DNA of 64,000 bases from Paractinoplanes durhamensis (lineage in GTDB: Bacteria; Actinomycetota; Actinomycetes; Mycobacteriales; Micromonosporaceae), in the NCBI RefSeq assembly GCF_016862175.1, contig NZ_BOML01000002.1:1-64000 (forward strand), given 5' to 3'. Positions within the stretch are counted from its first letter, which is position 1. The number at the start of each line of letters is the position of its first letter. The notes below the pieces were generated by a model. That model was not told where the DNA came from, ran no database searches, and worked only from the letters and a program-made list of their open reading frames with translations. Made by a program: the position numbers and the translations under genes. Of this stretch, positions 1 to 8,202 are shown piece after piece.

Positions 1-1
1 G

Positions 2-109
2 CCGGAGGCCGCCCCGCTGCCGGAGGCCGCCCCGCTGCCGGAGGCCGCCCCGCTGCCGGAGGCCGCCCCGCTGCCGGAGGCCGCCCCGGCGCCGGAGGCC
101 GTCTCGCTG
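2..109 (+). repeat. 18-bp tandem repeat coding PEAAPL
   Basis: Six consecutive 18-bp units, in frame with bioD. Units 1-4 are identical (ccggaggccgccccgctg), unit 5 ends in gcg (PEAAPA) and unit 6 reads PEAVSL. The array may continue left of the window. Identical DNA rather than just identical protein suggests recent expansion by slippage or unequal exchange. Confidence 0.95.
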
Positions 110-1276
110 CCCGACGCCGAGCCCGTTTCCACAGTGCGGTCCGGCACGAAGTTTGCTCCCGCCGCGCCCGATGACGAGCGCGGCGCGCACTACGCCGACT
201 ACGCCCTCCTCGACGGACCGCTCGGGGCGCCCATCGATCGGCCGGCCGCCGACGATCCGGCCGGGGAGACCGCACCGCCCGCCGAACCGGAGCCGGCGCC
301 CTTGCCCGCGCCCGCCCCCGGGGAACCGCTGACCGCCCCGCCCGGCCCGCCCACCGGCCCACCGGGTGTGCCCGGCGAACCCGGAGCCGAGCCGCTGGGC
401 GTGCCGGTCTCGCCGGCACCCGCCGGCCCCGGCTTCGACGCGGGCGAACTGCCCAGCGGCGAGGAGATCGGGGCGGAGATCGCCGCCGAACTGGCAGCAC
501 AGGCACCGGAGCCACAGCCCGCTCCGCGGCACAGCGACACGGGCGAGTGGCGCGGAATCGTGCTGGTCACCGGCACCGACACCGGCGTCGGCAAGACGAT
601 CGTCACGGCTGCGGTGGCCGCCGCCGCGCAGGCATCCGGCCTCCGCGTCGCTGTCATCAAGCCCGGCCAGACCGGCATCGCCGACGGCGCCCCCACCGAC
701 CTCGACGTCATCAACCACCTGGCGGCGCCGGAGACCGCGCGCGTGCTCGCCGAATACCCGGACCCGATGGCGCCGCTCGCCGCCGCCACGGTCGCGTCGC
801 TGCCACCGCTCGAGCTCTACGAGGTCGTCGACGCCATCCGCACCGAGGCCGAGAAGCACGACCTGGTGCTGGTGGAGGGGGCCGGCGGCCTGCTGGTGCC
901 GATGGGCGTGCGCCCCTCGGGCGCGGCGTGGACCCTGGCCGACCTGGCCACCACACTCGGTGTGCCGACCATCGTGGTGGCCCGGGCCGGCCTGGGCACG
1001 CTCAACCACACCGCCCTGACCCTGGAGGCGCTCAGCCGTCGCGGCGTCCCCGCGGGCGTGGTGATCGGCGCCTGGCCGAACGAGCCCGACCTGGTCCACT
1101 GGGCCAACCTCAGCGAAATGCTCCCGCACCTGATCGGCGCGCTGCCCGACGGCGCCGGCCGGATGGATCCGGGTGTCTTCCGCCGTTCCGCGCCCGGTTG
1201 GCTGACCGCGCCCCTTTACGGCGTCATCGACAACTGGCGGGTCTGGGCCGAGGAAACCGGTGACGGCCACCACTGA
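2..1276 (+). CDS. bioD: Dethiobiotin synthetase with long Pro/Ala-rich N-terminal extension (5' end outside window)
   Basis: Catalyses ATP- and CO2-dependent ring closure of 7,8-diaminopelargonate to dethiobiotin, the penultimate step of biotin synthesis, in the cytoplasm. The C-terminal ~235 residues are a typical BioD: Walker A GTDTGVGKT near base 572, the substrate lysine region VIKPGQTG, and VEGAGGLLVP near base 872. The frame is open to the left edge of the window, so the true start is probably upstream. A GTG at 134 is possible but has no clear ribosome binding site. Everything before about base 550 is Pro/Ala/Glu-rich low complexity, starting with six PEAAPL-type hexapeptides. BioD is normally about 220-240 residues, so this extension is unusual. 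The catalytic assignment is firm; the extent of the N-terminus is not. Confidence 0.85.
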   Translation, partial: PEAAPLPEAAPLPEAAPLPEAAPLPEAAPAPEAVSLPDAEPVSTVRSGTKFAPAAPDDERGAHYADYALLDGPLGAPIDRPAADDPAGETAPPAEPEPAPLPAPAPGEPLTAPPGPPTGPPGVPGEPGAEPLGVPVSPAPAGPGFDAGELPSGEEIGAEIAAELAAQAPEPQPAPRHSDTGEWRGIVLVTGTDTGVGKTIVTAAVAAAAQASGLRVAVIKPGQTGIADGAPTDLDVINHLAAPETARVLAEYPDPMAPLAAATVASLPPLELYEVVDAIRTEAEKHDLVLVEGAGGLLVPMGVRPSGAAWTLADLATTLGVPTIVVARAGLGTLNHTALTLEALSRRGVPAGVVIGAWPNEPDLVHWANLSEMLPHLIGALPDGAGRMDPGVFRRSAPGWLTAPLYGVIDNWRVWAEETGDGHH

Positions 1277-1318
1277 CCTGCGCTCGGATAACGGCGGCCT
1301 GCGCTCGGATAACGTCGG
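1277..1318 (+). repeat. Two adjacent 21-bp direct repeats
   Basis: Two copies (1277-1297 and 1298-1318) that differ at one base lie between the bioD stop and the ATG of the PHP gene. Each contains cctgcgctcggataacg. The second copy ends 3 nt before the ATG, so it occupies the ribosome-binding region of the next gene. No Shine-Dalgarno sequence is visible. Function unknown. Confidence 0.85.
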
Positions 1319-1321
1319 CTG

Positions 1322-2155
1322 ATGCTGCCTACCGATGGCCATGTGCACAGCGAATGGTCGTGGGACGCCCCGCTCGGCGCGATGGAGCGCACCTGCGCAC
1401 GCGCCGTCGAGCTGGGGCTGCCCGCCGTGGCCTTCACCGAACACCTCGATTACACGATGTGGTCGGCGGTCGAGGGCAACCTCGACGCGCATCCGTATCT
1501 GAAAGCGCTGCGAACGCCGGAACTGACCATCACTCCCCCGCCGCTGGACGTCGACGGTTACCTGGAGTCGGTGCAGCGCTGCCGCGATCTCTTCCCCGGC
1601 CTGCAGATCATCACCGGCGTCGAGGTGGGTGAGCCGCACCTGCACACCGCCGCGGTGAAGGCCGTGCTCGCCGCCGGACAATTCGACCGGGTGCTCGGTT
1701 CGCTGCACTGCCTGCCGCTCGGTGACGGCTTCGCCGAACCGCCGGCGCAGTTCCAACGGCACGCGGCCGCCGACGTGGTCCGGGCCTACCTGGCGGAGGT
1801 GCCCCGCCTGATCGCCGGCTCCGACGTCTTCGGCGTGCTCGCCCACATCGACTACGTCGTGCGCTACTGGCCCGACTCGGCCGGACCGTTCGACCCGTAC
1901 GTCTTCGAGGACCAGTTTCGGCCGGCGTTGCGCGCGCTGGCGGACGGCGGCCGGGCGCTGGAGGTCAATACCCGCCGGCAGTTTCGACCGGAGTTGGTGC
2001 GCTGGTTCCGCGAGGAAGGCGGCGACGCCGTGACCTTCGGCAGCGACGCGCATTTCCCGGAGGCGGTCGGGCAGGGCCTCGCCGAAGCGGTGGCCATGGT
2101 CGAGGCGCACGGCTTCCGCGCCGGGGCCCATCCCCACGACCGCTGGTGGCGATAG
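1322..2155 (+). CDS. PHP-domain phosphoesterase (histidinol-phosphatase-like)
   Basis: 277-residue protein of the polymerase-and-histidinol-phosphatase (PHP) superfamily. It opens with the metal-binding motif DGHVHSEWSWD and the second motif AFTEHLDYT. Further metal ligands are visible in GVEVGEPHLH, GSLHCLP, HIDYVVRYW and the C-terminal FGSDAHFPEAVG. This set resembles HisK-type histidinol-phosphate phosphatases, which use a metal cluster to remove phosphate from L-histidinol phosphate. No other his gene is nearby, so a different phosphoester substrate is possible. It starts 45 nt after bioD and may be read from the same transcript. Confidence 0.75.
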   Translation: MLPTDGHVHSEWSWDAPLGAMERTCARAVELGLPAVAFTEHLDYTMWSAVEGNLDAHPYLKALRTPELTITPPPLDVDGYLESVQRCRDLFPGLQIITGVEVGEPHLHTAAVKAVLAAGQFDRVLGSLHCLPLGDGFAEPPAQFQRHAAADVVRAYLAEVPRLIAGSDVFGVLAHIDYVVRYWPDSAGPFDPYVFEDQFRPALRALADGGRALEVNTRRQFRPELVRWFREEGGDAVTFGSDAHFPEAVGQGLAEAVAMVEAHGFRAGAHPHDRWWR

Positions 2156-2257
2156 ATATAGGAAACGTCCAGGAGGCGTAGAGGGTCTGGTTGGCGGGGA
2201 TCCGCCCGGGGCCCGGAGCGCGTGGACTTCTCCGTAGCGACTCTCGCGGAGGTGGAC

Positions 2258-3409
2258 ATGCGCGAAACATCGGCCCGGGACACGGTGCCCTTCGCCGGCC
2301 AGGATGTGCCCGGCGCCCAGATCGGCGCCGACCAGGCGGTGGACCTCGCGCTCCGGGAGGCCGGCGGCGGCCGGCTCGCCGGGGTGCGGGTGGCCCGCGA
2401 ATTCGGCCGGGTGTCCTACCTGGTGCAGTTCGTCCGCGGGACCTGGCTGTGCACGGCGACCGTGGATGCCCGAACCGGCGAGGTCACCTCGGTCCTCGAC
2501 GACGGCGCCCGGCTGCCGACCGCCGTGGACGACGGGCGGCCGGCACCGGGAGTGGGCGGCCGGGCCATCCTGCGCACGGATCTGCGAACCGTGTGGGACG
2601 TCCGCGGCGCGGTCGACGACCCGGCGGTGTCCTACGTCGCCACCGACTCGGGTGTCGCCGTGGTGGTGCTGCGGCCGGGTCTCGCCCGGGCGCTGTCGCT
2701 GGAGTTGCACCACACGACCGGTTTCGGGGCCACGCGCCAGGTGGCGCCGCTGCCGGACGGTGTCGCCGGGGCGACCGCCGGCGGCCGGGTGTTCCGCCTC
2801 GATCGTGGCGGCCGGCTCCGCTGGGAGACCCGGTTGCCTGCGCCGCCCTACACCCTGGCGGCGGACGAGACCGGGGCGCGCCTGCTGGTCGCCACCAATG
2901 CCGGCGCGGTCGAGGTCGATGCGGAGCGCGGCGAGATCCTGGGGATGGACGGCGGGCCGGTGCGGGCGGCCGCATATCTGCCGGACGGCTCCCACCTGCT
3001 GGCCCGGCATCGCGGGGACCTGCTCGTGGTGGGCCGGAACGCCGAGCCGCGCTGGGTGTGGGAACAGGGCGAATATCCCGAGCGGATGTGGTTGCAGGAC
3101 GGCCGTGCCTATCTGACCGGCGAGGGTGGGCTGAAGGAGCTGGTGGTCGGCGAGGGCACGGTGGCCCGCTGGTCGGAGCCGACCGCCGAGACCGTCGAGT
3201 GCGCGGCGATCGCCGACGGGCGGGTCTTCACCTGTGCGCCCGGCTCGCACGTGAGCCGGCACGGCTATGCCACCGCGGGTTACGACGGACCGGTCACCGG
3301 CGTGCCGGACCATCCGGAGGTGCTCACGGTCGTGCGCCCGGACGGCGCCGAACCCTGGCTGCTGATCGGCCATCGGGACGGCTTGCTGTCGGCCCACCTC
3401 GTCAACTGA
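2258..3409 (+). CDS. Hypothetical protein, PepSY-like N-terminus and propeller-like body
   Basis: 383 residues from the ATG at 2258, which has GGAGG 5-6 nt upstream. A GTG at 2222 would add 12 residues without a ribosome binding site. Residues ~15-75 (ALREAGGGRLAGVRVAREF through VDARTGEVTSVLDDG) resemble a PepSY-type alpha/beta unit. The remainder is beta-rich with repeated 'G-x-VFRLDRGGRLRWET' and 'AVEVDAERGEILG' phrases typical of PQQ/WD-like blades. No signal peptide or membrane segment is evident. It could be a sensor or scaffold, but I do not recognise the family and assign no function. Confidence 0.6.
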   Translation: MRETSARDTVPFAGQDVPGAQIGADQAVDLALREAGGGRLAGVRVAREFGRVSYLVQFVRGTWLCTATVDARTGEVTSVLDDGARLPTAVDDGRPAPGVGGRAILRTDLRTVWDVRGAVDDPAVSYVATDSGVAVVVLRPGLARALSLELHHTTGFGATRQVAPLPDGVAGATAGGRVFRLDRGGRLRWETRLPAPPYTLAADETGARLLVATNAGAVEVDAERGEILGMDGGPVRAAAYLPDGSHLLARHRGDLLVVGRNAEPRWVWEQGEYPERMWLQDGRAYLTGEGGLKELVVGEGTVARWSEPTAETVECAAIADGRVFTCAPGSHVSRHGYATAGYDGPVTGVPDHPEVLTVVRPDGAEPWLLIGHRDGLLSAHLVN

Positions 3410-3428
3410 TCGCGATGTCATGGCCGGA

Positions 3429-3459
3429 AGTTTGGGCCTTGACCTAGGGGGAGACTCAA
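3429..3459 (-). promoter_or_regulatory. MerR-type promoter-like element (site C)
   Basis: Read on the minus strand: TTGAGT (3459-3454), exactly 19 bp, CAAACT (3434-3429), 7 nt, then an ATG at 3421. This is the same geometry as sites at 5586-5616 and 16950-16980, and the core sequence is similar (CCCCCTAGG, AAGGCCCA). It is the weakest of the three. The reading frame it points into runs antisense to the 2258-3409 gene and I do not call it as a gene. Confidence 0.4.
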
Positions 3460-3485
3460 CCCCCGAATCCCCCCGGGAGAGAGAC

Positions 3486-4838
3486 TCAGGCGGCCGGGAG
3501 GCAGACGACGGCGTCGGTTCCCCGGCCGGCCGCCGGGCGGAGTTCGGCCTGCCCGCCGGAGGCCTCGGCAAGCTGACGGACCAGGGCAAGGCCGAGCCCG
3601 GTGCCGCCCTTGGGCGCGTTCGCGGCCCGCCAGAACGGATCCATCGCCCGGGTGCGCTCCTCCGGCGTCAGCCCGGCGCCCTCGTCGGTGACGTGCAGCT
3701 CCCACCCGGATTCGCAGGGCTGCCAGCCGATCGTCACGGTGCTGCCCGGCGGCGCCGCCCGGACGGCGTTGGAAAGCAGGTTGTCGAGAATCTGCTCGAT
3801 CCCACCGGGCAGCGACCGCACCCGCGCCTCCGGGTCGCCGACGGCGCTCAGCTCGACCTCGCCGGCCGCGGCGACCGGCTGCCAGTGCTGGACCCGCCCG
3901 GCCGCGACCGCGGCCACCCCACACCGTTCCGGCTCCACCTCGACCTGCTCGTAGCGCGCCATCGTCAGCAGCGTGTCGACCAGCCGGGTGAGACGGTCCG
4001 TCTCGGCGAGCGCCGCCCGCAGGTCCCGGCCCTGCTCCTCGGCGGCGTCGTGCTCGAGGTTCTCCAGTCGCAGGCGAAGGGCCGCGAGCGGGGTCTTGAG
4101 CTGATGGGAGGCGTGCCCGATGAACGCCCGCTGGGTGGCGATGAGCGTGTGCAACCGATGCGCGGTCGCCGCGAACGTGGTCGCGAGCCGCCGCAACTCC
4201 GGCGGCCCGGTCGAGGTCGGCAGGAAGCCGGGGGCGGTGCCCAGCGCGGCCTGACCGGTGGCGCGTTCCAATGCCCGGACCGGGCGGCTGATCCAGCGGG
4301 CCAGCGCCACCGCGGTCAGCGCCGCGGCGGCCAGCGCGATGACACCCGCCCCGGCCAGCAGCAGCCAGAAGCGGTGGATCCGGGAGGTCAACGCCGTCGC
4401 GGGCACGCTGATCCGGATCGCACCCTGCGCCACGACGCCGGGGTGCACGGAGACGGTCACCACGAGCGCCCTGTCGCGGTCCGAGCCGGTGATCCGGGCC
4501 CGTACCCGGCCCTGTCCGTGCAACACCGCGCCGATGTCCGCGGCAGCGTCCGGAAGTGGTCCCCCGGGTCGCGTGCTCGTCAGCGTCCGGCCCCGGCCGT
4601 CGACGACGTCGACCTGGCCACCGAGGCGTTGCGCGGTCTCGGCGGCGAGCAGGTCGATCGGCCCGCCGCCGCTGAGCGCCGCGTCGACGAAGACGGCCAG
4701 CACCTCGGCGTCGTGCTCGAGCTGTTCGAGCGCGTTCTGCTGCTCGTTGCGCTGCTGCATCCAGCCCAGCGGAATCTCCAGTGCGGCCAGGATGAGCAGG
4801 CCGAACGTCAGGTAGGTCAGTAGCAGGCGCCGGGTCAC
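3486..4838 (-). CDS. Two-component sensor histidine kinase
   Basis: 450-residue membrane histidine kinase that should autophosphorylate and pass phosphate to the response regulator encoded just upstream. From the GTG at 4838: TM1 at residues ~6-24, an extracytoplasmic sensor loop, TM2 at ~155-178, HAMP linker (ARWISRPVRALERA), HisKA with the phosphorylatable His in GHASHQLKTPLAAL, and an ATPase domain with N-box DNLLSNAVRAA, G1 DEGAGL and G2 GGTGLGLALV. The GTG overlaps the regulator's TGA (GTGA), so translation is coupled. Family architecture is QseC/PhoQ-like, but the signal cannot be read from the sequence. Confidence 0.9.
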   Translation of the reverse strand: MTRRLLLTYLTFGLLILAALEIPLGWMQQRNEQQNALEQLEHDAEVLAVFVDAALSGGGPIDLLAAETAQRLGGQVDVVDGRGRTLTSTRPGGPLPDAAADIGAVLHGQGRVRARITGSDRDRALVVTVSVHPGVVAQGAIRISVPATALTSRIHRFWLLLAGAGVIALAAAALTAVALARWISRPVRALERATGQAALGTAPGFLPTSTGPPELRRLATTFAATAHRLHTLIATQRAFIGHASHQLKTPLAALRLRLENLEHDAAEEQGRDLRAALAETDRLTRLVDTLLTMARYEQVEVEPERCGVAAVAAGRVQHWQPVAAAGEVELSAVGDPEARVRSLPGGIEQILDNLLSNAVRAAPPGSTVTIGWQPCESGWELHVTDEGAGLTPEERTRAMDPFWRAANAPKGGTGLGLALVRQLAEASGGQAELRPAAGRGTDAVVCLPAA

Positions 4839-5500
4839 GCGGCGTCCGCCGGCGGCACGCTCAGCCGGAATCCGACCCCACGCCGATTCTCGATCCACCG
4901 GGGGTCGCCGAGCTTCCGGCGCAGCGTCGCGACGTGGAAGTCGAGGGTCTTGCCGCTGCCGAAGAAGTTGGGCTCCCATACCCTCTCGAGGATCCGGCGC
5001 CGGTCGACCACCGCGCCCGGGTCCTGGGCGAGCAGGACCAGCAGCTGGTACTCCTTGGCGGTCAGCCGCAAGGGGGTGCCGCGCAGCGTGGCCTCGCGCA
5101 GCCGCGGATCGATCCGCAGCGGGCCGAGCGGACCGCCCGGGTTCGCCGGGGTCACGACGCGACGGCCGATCGCGCGCATCCGGGCGACCAGTTCCCGGGT
5201 GCTGAACGGCTTCGCCACGTAGTCGTCGGCGCCGATCTCCAGGCCGAGGACCCGGTCCGCCTCGTCGCCGCGCGCGGTCAGCATGATGATCGGCACGTCG
5301 CCCTCGGCCCGCAAGCGGCGGCAGACGTCGATGCCGTCGATGTCCGGCAACCCGAGGTCCAGCAGCACGAAGTCGCCGACCGGAGCGCTCAGGGCGGCCG
5401 CGCCGGTGGCCACGTGCCGGGTGACCATGCCGTATCGGGCCAGCCCGTCCATCAACGGCTCGGCGATCGACTCGTCGTCCTCGACCAGCAGGACCTCCAC
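4835..5500 (-). CDS. OmpR/PhoB-family response regulator
   Basis: 221-residue DNA-binding response regulator, cognate of the adjacent kinase. It starts at the GTG at 5500, preceded by GAGGAG, giving the canonical beginning VEVLLVEDDE (acidic pocket). The phosphoacceptor Asp lies in VLLDLGLPDIDG, the switch Thr in IIMLTAR and the conserved Lys in DDYVAKPFSTREL. The C-terminal winged helix is recognisable from LRLTAKEYQLLVLLAQ to VATLRRKLGDPRWIENRRGVGF (split motif). An upstream in-frame ATG near 5644 lacks support and would cross the MerR-type promoter at 5586-5616, which points the other way. Confidence 0.9.
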   Translation of the reverse strand: MEVLLVEDDESIAEPLMDGLARYGMVTRHVATGAAALSAPVGDFVLLDLGLPDIDGIDVCRRLRAEGDVPIIMLTARGDEADRVLGLEIGADDYVAKPFSTRELVARMRAIGRRVVTPANPGGPLGPLRIDPRLREATLRGTPLRLTAKEYQLLVLLAQDPGAVVDRRRILERVWEPNFFGSGKTLDFHVATLRRKLGDPRWIENRRGVGFRLSVPPADAA

Positions 5501-5585
5501 GGCACAACTCCTCACCGCGCGCCGACGGCGGCAGGGCGCGCACCAGGAGGTACGTCTCTGGGTTGCGGCCGGTTGAAAGAAGGGC

Positions 5586-5616
5586 TTTACCTTCCCGCCG
5601 GGTGAGGGTCCAGACT
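5586..5616 (+). promoter_or_regulatory. MerR-type promoter (site B), 19-bp spacer
   Basis: TTTACC (5586-5591), 19-bp spacer holding an imperfect dyad (ACCTTCCC / GTGAGGGT), CAGACT (5611-5616), 7 nt, ATG at 5624. The over-long 19-bp spacer with a dyad between -35 and -10 is the hallmark of MerR-activated promoters. The flanks match those of the MerR gene's own promoter (site A at 16950-16980) in most positions, so the same regulator may act here. Confidence 0.6.
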
Positions 5617-5623
5617 CCTCGGC

Positions 5624-5731
5624 ATGAGCTTGCGGGAAGGCCATTCACCAGGGTTCGAGTCAGTTCGCAAAAACACCTGCGGAGCAGCCAAAAGCCCGTC
5701 AAGAACAGGGGTGGAGGCCCGGCCACCGTGA
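5624..5731 (+). CDS. Possible leaderless 35-residue ORF or short RNA unit
   Basis: An ATG sits 7 nt after the -10 of a MerR-type promoter, so the message would start at or next to the initiator. The reading frame is 35 codons (MSLREGHSPGFESV... ending EARPP) and is followed at once by a 7-bp hairpin. The peptide resembles no family I know. It is less GC-biased at third positions than neighbouring genes, so either a small protein or a non-coding transcript is possible. It lies in the gap between the response regulator and the DUF1697 gene. Confidence 0.3.
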   Translation: MSLREGHSPGFESVRKNTCGAAKSPSRTGVEARPP

Positions 5732-5737
5732 CCCGGT

Positions 5738-5756
5738 GGCGGGCTTCCAGCCCGCA
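5738..5756 (+). terminator. Short hairpin after the 5624 ORF
   Basis: GCGGGCT (5739-5745), loop TCC, AGCCCGC (5749-5755), followed by acaaacaaag. It has 7 perfect GC-rich pairs but no T-tract. It could end the short unit from site B or the DUF1697 gene on the minus strand. Confidence 0.5.
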
Positions 5757-5787
5757 CAAACAAAGCTTCCGAGGTGTACGCGGTGGA

Positions 5788-6345
5788 TCAGACCGTCTCG
5801 GCCAGTTCCGCCAGCTTGCTGACCGTCGCCCAGTTCCGCTCCGTGCCGTGCAGGGCGAGCCGGCGGGCGACCATCGCGGCGTTCAGCGGATTGCCGTGCA
5901 CCCCCGTGCGGTAGTCGATGTACACCTCCCGATCCTGCACCCGGACGTCGTCGTGCTCCTCCAGGCGTTTGACGCGCTCGGGCGACGGGTGCTCGGCAAG
6001 GAAGATGACCCGCATCAGAGTCGGACGTTCGGCGGCCGCCTCGGCGAAGGGGTTCGCGGCGAGGATCTCGCGGAGGCGGTCGTGGCTGCGGACCATGACC
6101 GGCTCATCGAGTCCGAAGTCGGCGCGCAGCACCTCGCGAATAAGCGAGCCGATCTCCGAGCCGGTCACCGAGCCGATCACCAGCCCGCTCTCCCGATCGG
6201 AACGGAGGATGACGTTGCCGCTCTGCAGATGGGTGCGGGCACCGGGGATGCCGGCCTCGGCCAGCCGATCACGCAGGTACGCCATCGGCACCTTGTTGCG
6301 GGCACCGAGATTGACCGCTCGCAGCAACGCGATCCACACCGTCAT
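5788..6345 (-). CDS. DUF1697 family protein
   Basis: 185-residue protein matching DUF1697 along its whole length, from the characteristic start MTVWIALLRAVNLGARNKVPM and ARTHLQSGNVILRSD to DVRVQDREVYIDYRTGVHG. The family is widespread in bacteria, soluble and uncharacterised. Its usual length (~175-185) is matched. It stands alone, convergent with the site-B unit, with no operon partner. Confidence 0.85.
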   Translation of the reverse strand: MTVWIALLRAVNLGARNKVPMAYLRDRLAEAGIPGARTHLQSGNVILRSDRESGLVIGSVTGSEIGSLIREVLRADFGLDEPVMVRSHDRLREILAANPFAEAAAERPTLMRVIFLAEHPSPERVKRLEEHDDVRVQDREVYIDYRTGVHGNPLNAAMVARRLALHGTERNWATVSKLAELAETV

Positions 6346-6569
6346 CGACCGTCATCCCTCCGTGCCGACTTCTTGGAGGTCGCCGGAGATCAATTCCATC
6401 ATCGTGGCCTCACGCCGGCGGCGGCGGAGGCCCGCAGACCCACACGCCGTGTGCGATTTTCATATTGAAGGCCGGCGGGTGGCATCAAATCGGCCACCGT
6501 GGCCGTTGCGGGACACCTGGGCAGTTTCTAGGCTCGGCGTGACCGCGATCACGTAGAGGGGATTCGCTC

Positions 6570-7148
6570 ATGACCAACAGCAATCCGGTGTCGTCGAGCG
6601 CCTACGAGTACTTGGACAACGTCGGTCCCGAGGAACAGGCGCGGCTCGAGGCCGTCCGCCGGTACCGACTGGTCGATCAGCCGGTGGAGGACGCCTACGA
6701 CCGGATCGCATTCGTCGCGGCGGCCATCTTCGACACTCCGATCGCGACGGTCTCCCTGGTCGAGCAGGACCGGGTGTGGCTGGCCGCATGCCAGGGCCTC
6801 GTCGGGGTGCGCGAGGTGGGCAAGGAGCCCGGCCTGTGCGCGTCGGTGATCGCCCAGGACGACGTCTACGTGATCAACAACGCCTCGGTCGACCCGCGCA
6901 CTCTCGAGCACCCGCTGGTCCGCGGTGAGCTGGGCCTGCGCTTCTACGCCGCGGCGCCGATCCGCACGCACGACGGCTACCGCCTCGGCACCGTCAACGT
7001 CATCGACAATCGGCCGCGCGAGGCCACCCCGCGTCAGCTGCGGGCTCTCGAGCACCTGGCGTCGATGGTCTCGGACGAGTTGGAGCTGCGCCTGATGGTG
7101 ATCCGCAGCGCCGCCGCCGAGCAGCGCATGCGGGAAACGGTGAACTGA
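6570..7148 (+). CDS. GAF-domain protein
   Basis: 192-residue soluble protein consisting of a short N-terminal helix (ARLEAVRRYRLVDQPVEDAYD) and one GAF domain (residues ~35-180; AAIFDTPIATVSLVEQDRVW, GLCASVIAQDDVYVINNAS, FYAAAPIRTHDGYRLGTVNV). Stand-alone GAF proteins of this pattern bind small molecules or act as redox or light sensors in signalling. No output domain is attached, so a partner kinase or cyclase is likely encoded elsewhere. Start ATG follows GAGGGG by ~8 nt. Confidence 0.8.
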   Translation: MTNSNPVSSSAYEYLDNVGPEEQARLEAVRRYRLVDQPVEDAYDRIAFVAAAIFDTPIATVSLVEQDRVWLAACQGLVGVREVGKEPGLCASVIAQDDVYVINNASVDPRTLEHPLVRGELGLRFYAAAPIRTHDGYRLGTVNVIDNRPREATPRQLRALEHLASMVSDELELRLMVIRSAAAEQRMRETVN

Positions 7149-7224
7149 TCACCCGGCCGGTGCTCGACGGGTGCTGATCGACGGGTGCTGATTACCGGCC
7201 GGTCCGATCGGGTAGTCCGCGTCC

Positions 7225-8139
7225 ATGCAGACCCCCCGAAAGATCGCTGTCGTCGCCCACCAGCGCAAGACGCTCGATGGTGGCTTGGATGAGCTGCGGC
7301 GCCGCATCACCGGCGGCGGCGTCGACGAGCTGATCTGGGCCGAGGTCCCGAAGAGCAGCAAGGCGCCCAAGCAGGTCCGCAAGGCCGTCGCGGCCGGGGT
7401 CGACCTGCTGGTCGTCTGGGGTGGCGACGGCATGGTGCAGCGGTCGCTCGACGTGGTGGCGCAGGAGAAGGGCGGCTCGAAGATCCCGGTGGCGATCATT
7501 CCGGCCGGCACCGGGAACCTTCTCGCCACCAACCTGGGCATCCCGCACAACCTGGAGAAGGCCGTCGACATCGCGCTGCACGGCAAGCGGCACCGCATCG
7601 ACCTGGGCAAGCTGGGAGGTGAGTACTTCGGCGTGATGGCCGGCGTCGGCTTCGACGGCGCGATGATCAACGACGCGGACCGGAAGATGAAGGAGCGGCT
7701 GGGCAAGCTCGCCTACGTGTGGGCCGGCGTGCGCCACGTCAACGGCGAGGCCGCCACCGCGCGGATCCTCGTCGATGGGGTGAAGTGGTTCGACGACGAG
7801 GCCAGCTGCGTGCTGATCGGCAACGTCGGCACGATCACCGGAGGCATCAACGCCTTCGACGACGCGAAGCCGGACGACGGCTGGCTCGACGTCGGCGTCG
7901 CCACCGCGCAGGGCGCCATGCAGTGGGCACGCGCGCTCGGCACGATGGCGGTGGGCCGCTCGGACCGTTCCCCGTTCGTCCGCACCACCCGCGCCCGCCG
8001 GATCGACGTGAAGCTCAAGAGCAAGATGGAGTACGAGCTGGACGGCGGCGCCCGCACCAAGACCAAGAGCTTCACCGCTTCGGTCTCCCCCGGCGCGGTC
8101 AAGATCTGCGTCCCCCGCGAGTCCCCCGAGGCGGCTTAG
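7225..8139 (+). CDS. Diacylglycerol kinase catalytic-domain lipid kinase
   Basis: 304-residue member of the DAGK/sphingosine-kinase/NAD-kinase fold. The nucleotide loop VVWGGDGMVQRS and the following IIPAGTGNLLATNLGIP are the two diagnostic motifs, and GVGFDGAMI belongs to the second half. Such actinobacterial enzymes phosphorylate diacylglycerol or a related lipid at the membrane and recycle it into phospholipid synthesis. The usual catalytic GGDGT is GGDGM here. It reads alone, followed by two minisatellites. Confidence 0.85.
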   Translation: MQTPRKIAVVAHQRKTLDGGLDELRRRITGGGVDELIWAEVPKSSKAPKQVRKAVAAGVDLLVVWGGDGMVQRSLDVVAQEKGGSKIPVAIIPAGTGNLLATNLGIPHNLEKAVDIALHGKRHRIDLGKLGGEYFGVMAGVGFDGAMINDADRKMKERLGKLAYVWAGVRHVNGEAATARILVDGVKWFDDEASCVLIGNVGTITGGINAFDDAKPDDGWLDVGVATAQGAMQWARALGTMAVGRSDRSPFVRTTRARRIDVKLKSKMEYELDGGARTKTKSFTASVSPGAVKICVPRESPEAA

Positions 8140-8202
8140 GCACCCAGCCGCAGGCATCACGCCAGGCGAAAGCGAAGACCGGCTCCGAGAGCCCGGTTTC
8201 CA

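Noticed and set aside
199..789. 196-residue minus-strand frame opposite bioD
   Set aside because: Low-complexity shadow of the Pro/Ala-rich coding strand with no binding site or domain.
2258..3421. Antisense open frame starting at the ATG after site C
   Set aside because: It is the mirror of the 2258-3409 gene with no recognisable protein content. High GC makes such antisense frames common.
5640..5670. tRNA T-loop-like sequence GGGTTCGAGTC
   Set aside because: The flanking 5 bases do not pair to form a T-stem, and no acceptor stem, anticodon arm or CCA end is found around it.
3486..5759. One 757-residue minus-strand reading frame covering both two-component genes
   Set aside because: Only its C-terminal 450 residues are a histidine kinase. 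The rest is an out-of-frame shadow of the response regulator, which has its own start, binding site and GTGA overlap.
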